Shown: piece by piece, positions 5,540 through 7,132 of the stretch
Layout of the letters: every line of letters starts with the position of its first letter
Position numbering within the stretch: the first letter of the stretch is position 1
From: Chthoniobacter sp.
GTDB taxonomy: Bacteria; Verrucomicrobiota; Verrucomicrobiia; Chthoniobacterales; Chthoniobacteraceae
Length of the DNA stretch: 7,132 nt
Assembly: GCA_025352865.1 (NCBI GenBank)
Contig: JANXSB010000301.1
Span: 1-7,132 of the forward strand
Reading direction: 5' to 3'
Program-made: the position numbers and the translations under genes
The notes under the pieces: model-generated
What the model was told of the DNA's origin: nothing
Seen by the model: the letters and a program-made list of their open reading frames with translations, nothing else
Database searches by the model: none

Positions 5540-6510
5540 GCGAACCCGAGAAAAACGCGCCCGAGATTCTGCCGCCGGCTCCGCTCGTTTCCGTGGAAAA
5601 TCTCCACGTCACGTATGGCAAGACGCACGCGGTGCGGGGGCTGAGTTTTGCCATTCCGCGGGGCGAGGTGTTTGGGTTCATCGGGCCGAATGGCGCGGGG
5701 AAAACCTCGACGATCAAAGTTTTGGCGACGCTGCTGAAACCGAACAGCGGACGCGCGCTGGTGGCCGGGCTGGATGTGGTGCGGGAGCCGCACGCAGTGC
5801 GGCGGAAGATCGGCTACATGCCGGATTTTTTCGGCGTCTATGACGACCTCACGGCGAGCGAGTACCTGCACTTTTTCGCCGCGGCGTACAAAATCCCGTC
5901 GGCGAAACGCCGCGTGCTCATCGGCGATGTGCTCGCGCTGACCGACCTCACGGAAAAGCACGACGCGCCGGTGGACGCGCTTTCGCGCGGAATGAAGCAG
6001 CGGCTCGGTCTCGCGCGTGTGCTCCTGCACGACCCCGATTTGCTGCTGCTCGACGAGCCGGCGAGCGGGCTCGATCCGCGCGCCCGCATCGAGATGCGCG
6101 AGCTTTTGAAGGAGCTGCAGACGATGGGCAAGACGATCATCGTCTCCTCGCACATCCTCCACGAGCTGGCGCAGTTTTGCACCCACATCGGCATCGTCGA
6201 GCGCGGGCAGATGGTCGCGAACGGCTCGCTCGCCGACATCTATCGCGCGCTCAGCCTGCGCCGCACCATCCATGTGCAGCTCGCGAATTCGACGCCGGAG
6301 ATCATCGAGAAAATCCGCGCGCTCCCGCATGTGGCGAGCGTGGACGAGCAGCCGGACCGGCTCGGCGTGCAGCTCCGCGAGGACGAGATGAGCGTGGAGG
6401 AATTGGCCGACGCGCTGCACGCACTTGGCGCACGCATCCGCATGTTTCAGCCCGACGCGATGGACATGGAGACGGCGTTTATGAAGCTGACGGAAGGGAA
6501 GACGGCGTGA
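5536..6510 (+). CDS. ABC transporter ATP-binding protein (ABC-2 exporter type)
   Basis: This 324-residue ATPase has all the main ABC motifs. Walker A is GPNGAGKTS (50-58), the signature is LSRGMKQRL (149-157), Walker B is LLLLDE (169-174), the D-loop is SGLD (177-180) and the switch His is H206 in IIVSSH. The position where the Q-loop Gln is expected holds Asp (GYMPD, D97). Residues about 240-324 form the C-terminal regulatory extension common in the CcmA/NatA/GldA group (COG1131-like), ending in METAFMKLTEG. It should power the permease encoded next, probably as a dimer at the inner membrane; the substrate is unknown. Its ATG overlaps the stop of the preceding membrane-protein gene, and its stop overlaps the permease start, so translation of the three genes is probably coupled. 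Confidence 0.93.
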   Translation: MSEPEKNAPEILPPAPLVSVENLHVTYGKTHAVRGLSFAIPRGEVFGFIGPNGAGKTSTIKVLATLLKPNSGRALVAGLDVVREPHAVRRKIGYMPDFFGVYDDLTASEYLHFFAAAYKIPSAKRRVLIGDVLALTDLTEKHDAPVDALSRGMKQRLGLARVLLHDPDLLLLDEPASGLDPRARIEMRELLKELQTMGKTIIVSSHILHELAQFCTHIGIVERGQMVANGSLADIYRALSLRRTIHVQLANSTPEIIEKIRALPHVASVDEQPDRLGVQLREDEMSVEELADALHALGARIRMFQPDAMDMETAFMKLTEGKTA

Positions 6511-7132
6511 CCGCGCTGCTCCGCCTTTTCTCATTCCCGCTGCTCGCGAAGGAGCTGACGGAGGCGGCGGCGAGGCGGCGGACTTATGTGCTTCGGGTTG
6601 TTTATGGCGTGGCGCTTTTTGCGGTCTTTGCGGCGATGGCCCCGCGATGGCTGTGGCGCGGGGCGTACGATCCGCTGTCGGTCATGGGCGAGGGGAGCGC
6701 GATGTTTGAAAACATTCTTCTGCTCCAGTTCATCGGCATCGCGCTCTTTCTGCCGGCGATGATGTGCGGACGCATCGCGGAGGAAAAGGAGCGTGATTCG
6801 CTGGTGCTGCTCTTTCTCACCGACCTGCGCCCGTGGTCCATCGTCCTGCAAAAATACCTCGGCGGCCTCGTGCCGATGCTCTCCTTCCTCCTCCTCGCGA
6901 TGCCGCTCGCCGCCATCGCCTACGCCTTCGGCGGCGTGACCGCAGACACGCTCGCCACCGGCCTCTACGCGCTGCTCCTCGCCTGCCTGCAAATCGGCGC
7001 GCTCGCGCTGATGTGCTCCGCGTGGTGCCGCACCACGGTTTCGGCGCTGATGTCCACGTATCTGCTGGCGGTTGTGTTCTACCTTGTGCCGTTAGTTGGC
7101 GCAAAAATAGCCGAGAGAAAATTTGGGCTTAC
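6507..7132 (+). CDS. ABC-2 type permease, 3'-truncated
   Basis: This frame is open to the right edge, and 208 complete codons are visible. It starts at a GTG that overlaps the ATPase stop (GTGA, 6507-6510), with a good purine-rich ribosome site GGAAGGGA at about 6492-6499. The short cytoplasmic start contains LLAKELTEAAARRRTYVLR, typical of ABC-2 permeases, in which an N-terminal KEL/R segment precedes TM1 (about 28-46). TM2 lies at about 70-88. It is followed by the cytoplasmic coupling segment RIAEEKERDSLVLLFLTDLR and KYLGG, matching the ABC-2 pattern of an E-E/K-R stretch with L-L-L-T-x-L. TM3 (about 120-141), TM4 (about 152-172) and TM5 (about 180-198) follow. It is the membrane channel partner of the upstream ATPase; the remaining helix or helices lie beyond the window. 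Confidence 0.88.
   Translation, partial: MTALLRLFSFPLLAKELTEAAARRRTYVLRVVYGVALFAVFAAMAPRWLWRGAYDPLSVMGEGSAMFENILLLQFIGIALFLPAMMCGRIAEEKERDSLVLLFLTDLRPWSIVLQKYLGGLVPMLSFLLLAMPLAAIAYAFGGVTADTLATGLYALLLACLQIGALALMCSAWCRTTVSALMSTYLLAVVFYLVPLVGAKIAERKFGL

Noticed and set aside
5506..6992. Long minus-strand open frames opposite the ABC ATPase and permease
   Set aside because: They are antisense shadows of GC-rich genes; their translations are Arg/His-rich and low in complexity, while the + strand carries full ABC motifs.

Overview
The window is GC-rich, and every gene that can be supported reads on the + strand. The gene content suggests Verrucomicrobiota (a Chthoniobacterales- or Opitutales-like bacterium). 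The clues are a stand-alone prepilin-type protein with the FTLVEIMIVVAIIALLAAIA leader, a vWA membrane protein, an ABC-2 exporter whose ATPase has the GYMPDFFGVYDDLT variant, and an intergenic region full of hairpin repeats. The assignment is inference from protein style; there is no 16S or other marker.

Layout. (1) 1-1623: a vWA-domain membrane protein, cut at its 5' end by the window edge. (2) 1670-2083: a complete type II/IV pilin-like pseudopilin. (3) 2084-2796: a non-coding repeat island. It holds a 36-bp echo of the 3' end of the vWA gene (2115-2150), then two direct copies, 420 bp apart, of a 181-bp element (2156-2336 and 2576-2756), with a second, unrelated palindromic element between them (2376-2550). 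(4) 2797-3226: an overlapping hicB-hicA toxin-antitoxin pair. (5) 3394-3537: a possible 47-residue single-pass membrane protein. (6) 3602-7132: an overlapping three-gene run of a signal-peptide/two-TM membrane protein with a glutamine-amidotransferase-like region, an ABC ATPase, and an ABC-2 permease that is cut by the right edge.

How the genes fit. The last three genes are joined by 4-bp stop/start overlaps and very probably form one exporter-like complex, broadly like GldA/GldF/GldG-type ABC systems. The vWA protein is of the kind often found near such systems together with MoxR and DUF58 genes. The pseudopilin, repeat island and toxin-antitoxin pair between 1624 and 3601 therefore look like accessory material lodged in an otherwise housekeeping-like membrane locus.

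The most unusual content is the repeat island. Two sequence-unrelated repeat families share one design: a large hairpin followed by a small three-base-loop hairpin, mirrored as an inverted pair. Homologous arms differ by paired, compensatory changes, and the ten differences between the two 181-bp copies all avoid the stems. This points to selection on folded DNA or RNA, as in REP/BIME elements mobilised by a transposase acting in trans. No such transposase is encoded here.
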